NCBI GenBank assembly: GCA_018882835.1 | Contig: VERE01000030.1 | Location: 1-34,330, forward strand | Length of the DNA: 34,330 nucleotides | Reading direction: 5' to 3' | Origin: Limnohabitans sp. | Lineage (GTDB): Bacteria > Pseudomonadota > Gammaproteobacteria > Burkholderiales > Burkholderiaceae_C | Shown: positions 30,860 through 34,330 of the stretch, in pieces | How positions within the stretch are numbered: position 1 is the stretch's first letter | Layout: the number at the start of each line of letters is the position of its first letter | The notes under the pieces: model-generated | What the model was told of the DNA's origin: nothing | The model's database searches: none | Seen by the model: the letters and a program-made list of their open reading frames with translations, nothing else | Program-made: the position numbers and the translations under genes

Positions 30860-31323
30860 ATGAACACATCCGCCACTGCGCCATTGCCCCGCATCCAGAC
30901 GGGGTCCTTTCTGACCTTGCACTACCGATTGGCGGGCCCTCAGGGGGACATCATCAATACCTTCGAGGGCCAGCCTGCCACGCTGACGCTGGGTGTCAGT
31001 GAGTTGTCGCCCGCCATGGAGCAGCGCTTGCTGGGGCTGGAAGAGGGTGCGCGCGTCACATTTGAACTGCCTTCCGGCGAGGCTTTTGGCGATCGCAACC
31101 CTGACATGCTGCAATGGGTCAGCCGCCGTTTGCTGAAAGAGTTTGGCGATCCGGACGAAAGTTACCAGGTCGGCGATGTGGTTCAGTTTCCTGCGCCCAA
31201 TGGTCAGGGTTCCTATGCGGGTGCAGTGCAGCAAGCGCGAGAGGATGCGGTGCTGTTTGACTTCAATCACCCGTTGGCGGGCCAACCCGTGACCTTTGAG
31301 GTCCAAGTGATTGGAGTGCTTTG

Positions 31324-31324
<1 letters not shown>
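30860..31324 (+). CDS. fkpB: FKBP-type peptidyl-prolyl isomerase (SlpA/FkpB family)
   Basis: 154 residues, as usual for the family. The pattern [20 protein letters not shown], then [19 protein letters not shown] and [15 protein letters not shown] are SlpA hallmarks; the insert-in-flap region and [15 protein letters not shown] close the domain. It is a cytosolic prolyl isomerase and folding helper. The stop overlaps the ispH start (TGATG), and fkpB-ispH is a long-known operon arrangement in proteobacteria. Confidence 0.95.
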
Positions 31325-33629
<2,305 letters not shown>

Positions 33630-33640
33630 GGCACAACATC

Positions 33641-34081
33641 ATGCGCGAACTTCATTGGGCTGTTCTTTCGTTGGGCTTGCTGCTGTGCGCCTGTGCCTCC
33701 AAGCCTTTGGAAGGAGAGCTCAAGAGCGACATGCCGCGCCCGAGCATGGAAATTTTGGGGCAGACCCAATTGCCTGCAGGAGCCAAGATTGATCACGAAA
33801 AATCGCTGATCATGGGCTCTGGTGACCAATGGGTTGGGCGAGTCAGCCTGGACGTAGGGCGAGATGTCAGCGCAGCTTACAAGTTTTTCCTTGAAACCTA
33901 TCCCCAGCAAGGATGGACATTGGTGTCGGCGGTGCGCGGGCAAACCAGCTTGCTGGTCTTCACCAAACAAGAGCGCAATGCCACAGTGGAGTTTCAAGAG
34001 GGAAGTTTGTTTGGGAGCGGCAGTGTCACCATGACGGTGTCTCCCAGAAATGCCACAGTGAGTGCGCCTCGCAGGCCCTGA
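33641..34081 (+). CDS. Small lipoprotein
   Basis: 146 residues from ATG 33641; the longer TTG form (33626) overlaps serS and is not preferred. The N-terminus is a lipoprotein signal (LHWAVLSLGLLLCACASKPL), with the lipobox probably LCAC. The mature part has a DUF-like alpha/beta pattern (SAAYKFFLETYPQQGWTLVS, then SLLVFTKQERNATVEF) of the kind found in small outer-membrane lipoproteins of Burkholderiales. No function is known to me. It follows serS after 11 bases and likely shares its transcript. Confidence 0.88.
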   Translation: MRELHWAVLSLGLLLCACASKPLEGELKSDMPRPSMEILGQTQLPAGAKIDHEKSLIMGSGDQWVGRVSLDVGRDVSAAYKFFLETYPQQGWTLVSAVRGQTSLLVFTKQERNATVEFQEGSLFGSGSVTMTVSPRNATVSAPRRP

Positions 34082-34096
34082 GGGCTAACAGCCTGC

Positions 34097-34102
34097 TAGA
34101 AT
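34097..34102 (+). promoter_or_regulatory. Candidate -10 element of the tRNA-Ser gene
   Basis: TAGAAT lies 16 bases before the first tRNA base. No convincing -35 partner is seen 16-18 bases upstream, where the sequence is the end of the lipoprotein gene. Confidence 0.3.
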
Positions 34103-34118
34103 ATTGAATTCGGCACGC

Positions 34119-34209
34119 GGAGAGATGGCAGAGTGGTCGATTGTACCTGACTCGAAATCAGGCGTACGGTTTCCCCGTACCGAGGGTTCGAATCCCTCTC
34201 TCTCCGCCA
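34119..34209 (+). tRNA. tRNA-Ser (anticodon CGA), CCA encoded
   Basis: The acceptor stem GGAGAGA (34119-34125) pairs exactly with TCTCTCC (34199-34205), followed by discriminator G and an encoded CCA. The anticodon stem CCTGA/TCAGG closes the 7-base loop CTCGAAA with anticodon CGA at 34153-34155, which reads UCG serine codons. The long variable arm (GTACGG/CCGTAC type stem) and the T loop GGTTCGAATCC are standard for tRNA-Ser. Confidence 0.97.
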
Positions 34210-34217
34210 GAACAACA

Positions 34218-34330
34218 TCATGGAATCTGCAAAAGCGCCTTCATTTTGGCCCTGACATGCAGCATGACTTCAGCGCTGACCGTGGCCTTTTTTTTGGCGC
34301 GTCGGATTTTCCAATCCAGAGATTTCACTT
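34218..34330 (-). CDS. C-terminal end of an unidentified protein (cut by window edge)
   Basis: On the minus strand an open frame of 36 codons runs from the window edge to a TGA at 34218-34220. The visible end reads SLDWKIRRAKKKATVSAEVM followed by HVRAKMKALLQIP: a basic patch and an amphipathic helix. This looks like real coding sequence, but it is too short to name. It ends 9 bases from the 3' end of the tRNA-Ser gene, a common site for integrases, so the edge of an integrated element is possible; an ordinary chromosomal gene is just as likely. Confidence 0.45.
   Translation of the reverse strand, partial: VKSLDWKIRRAKKKATVSAEVMLHVRAKMKALLQIP

Noticed and set aside
34289-34296. Run of eight T after the tRNA as a terminator
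   Set aside because: No stable stem ends at the run, and the same bases encode lysines in the minus-strand frame.

Overview
The window looks like chromosome of a betaproteobacterium of the order Burkholderiales, most likely a Comamonadaceae-type freshwater bacterium. This is inferred from gene content (a Bug/TctC tripartite tricarboxylate receptor, the FMN-binding glutamate-synthase-like protein, fkpB-ispH-serS neighbours), the GC-rich coding style and very tight packing with several overlapping or abutting gene ends. No 16S rRNA is present, so this is not proven.

Layout. (1) Positions 1-1480 are a strikingly AT-rich stretch with two minus-strand FkbM-family methyltransferase genes, one cut by the window edge; it looks horizontally acquired and may serve surface glycan or flagellin modification. 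(2) Positions 1670-7650 hold a small TPR protein gene, a giant flagellin gene (1109 codons), a small four-cysteine protein gene and a sigma-54 activator gene. Three near-perfect sigma-54 promoters (GG-N10-GC) sit before the TPR gene, fliC and the activator. (3) Positions 7658-14742 are fliE-fliF-fliG-fliH-[new gene]-fliI-fliJ. The new gene between fliH and fliI encodes a single membrane segment plus a copy of the FliG-binding tail of FliF: a 'mini-FliF'. (4) A minus-strand methyltransferase-like gene separates fliJ from fliO-fliP-fliQ-fliR-flhB (15654-18901); fliK, fliL, fliM and fliN, usual in this interval, are absent. (5) Positions 18927-21935 are three co-directional genes of no assigned function: a membrane protein with a degenerate ExeA/DamX-like P-loop domain and a SPOR domain, an acidic protein with 12-residue repeats, and a membrane-anchored coiled-coil protein with a PEPK-rich tail. 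(6) Positions 21929-34330 are housekeeping and metabolic genes: glutamate-synthase-like oxidoreductase, universal stress protein, Bug receptor, hslR, fdhD, FtsX-like permease, truncated haemoglobin, Smr protein, radC, fkpB, ispH, serS, a lipoprotein, tRNA-Ser(CGA) and the tail of an unidentified minus-strand gene.

How the parts may work together. FliF/FliG with FliH/FliI/FliJ and FliO/P/Q/R/FlhB build the basal body and export apparatus, which exports a very large flagellin. Sigma-54 with the local AAA+ activator probably drives the late flagellin locus, including the TPR protein, which could be a flagellin chaperone. The mini-FliF and the SPOR/repeat/coiled-coil trio are the best candidates for undescribed parts: the first as a second FliG-docking protein at the motor, the second as an envelope-spanning scaffold that might link flagellar assembly to peptidoglycan or the cell pole. 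These roles are inferences.
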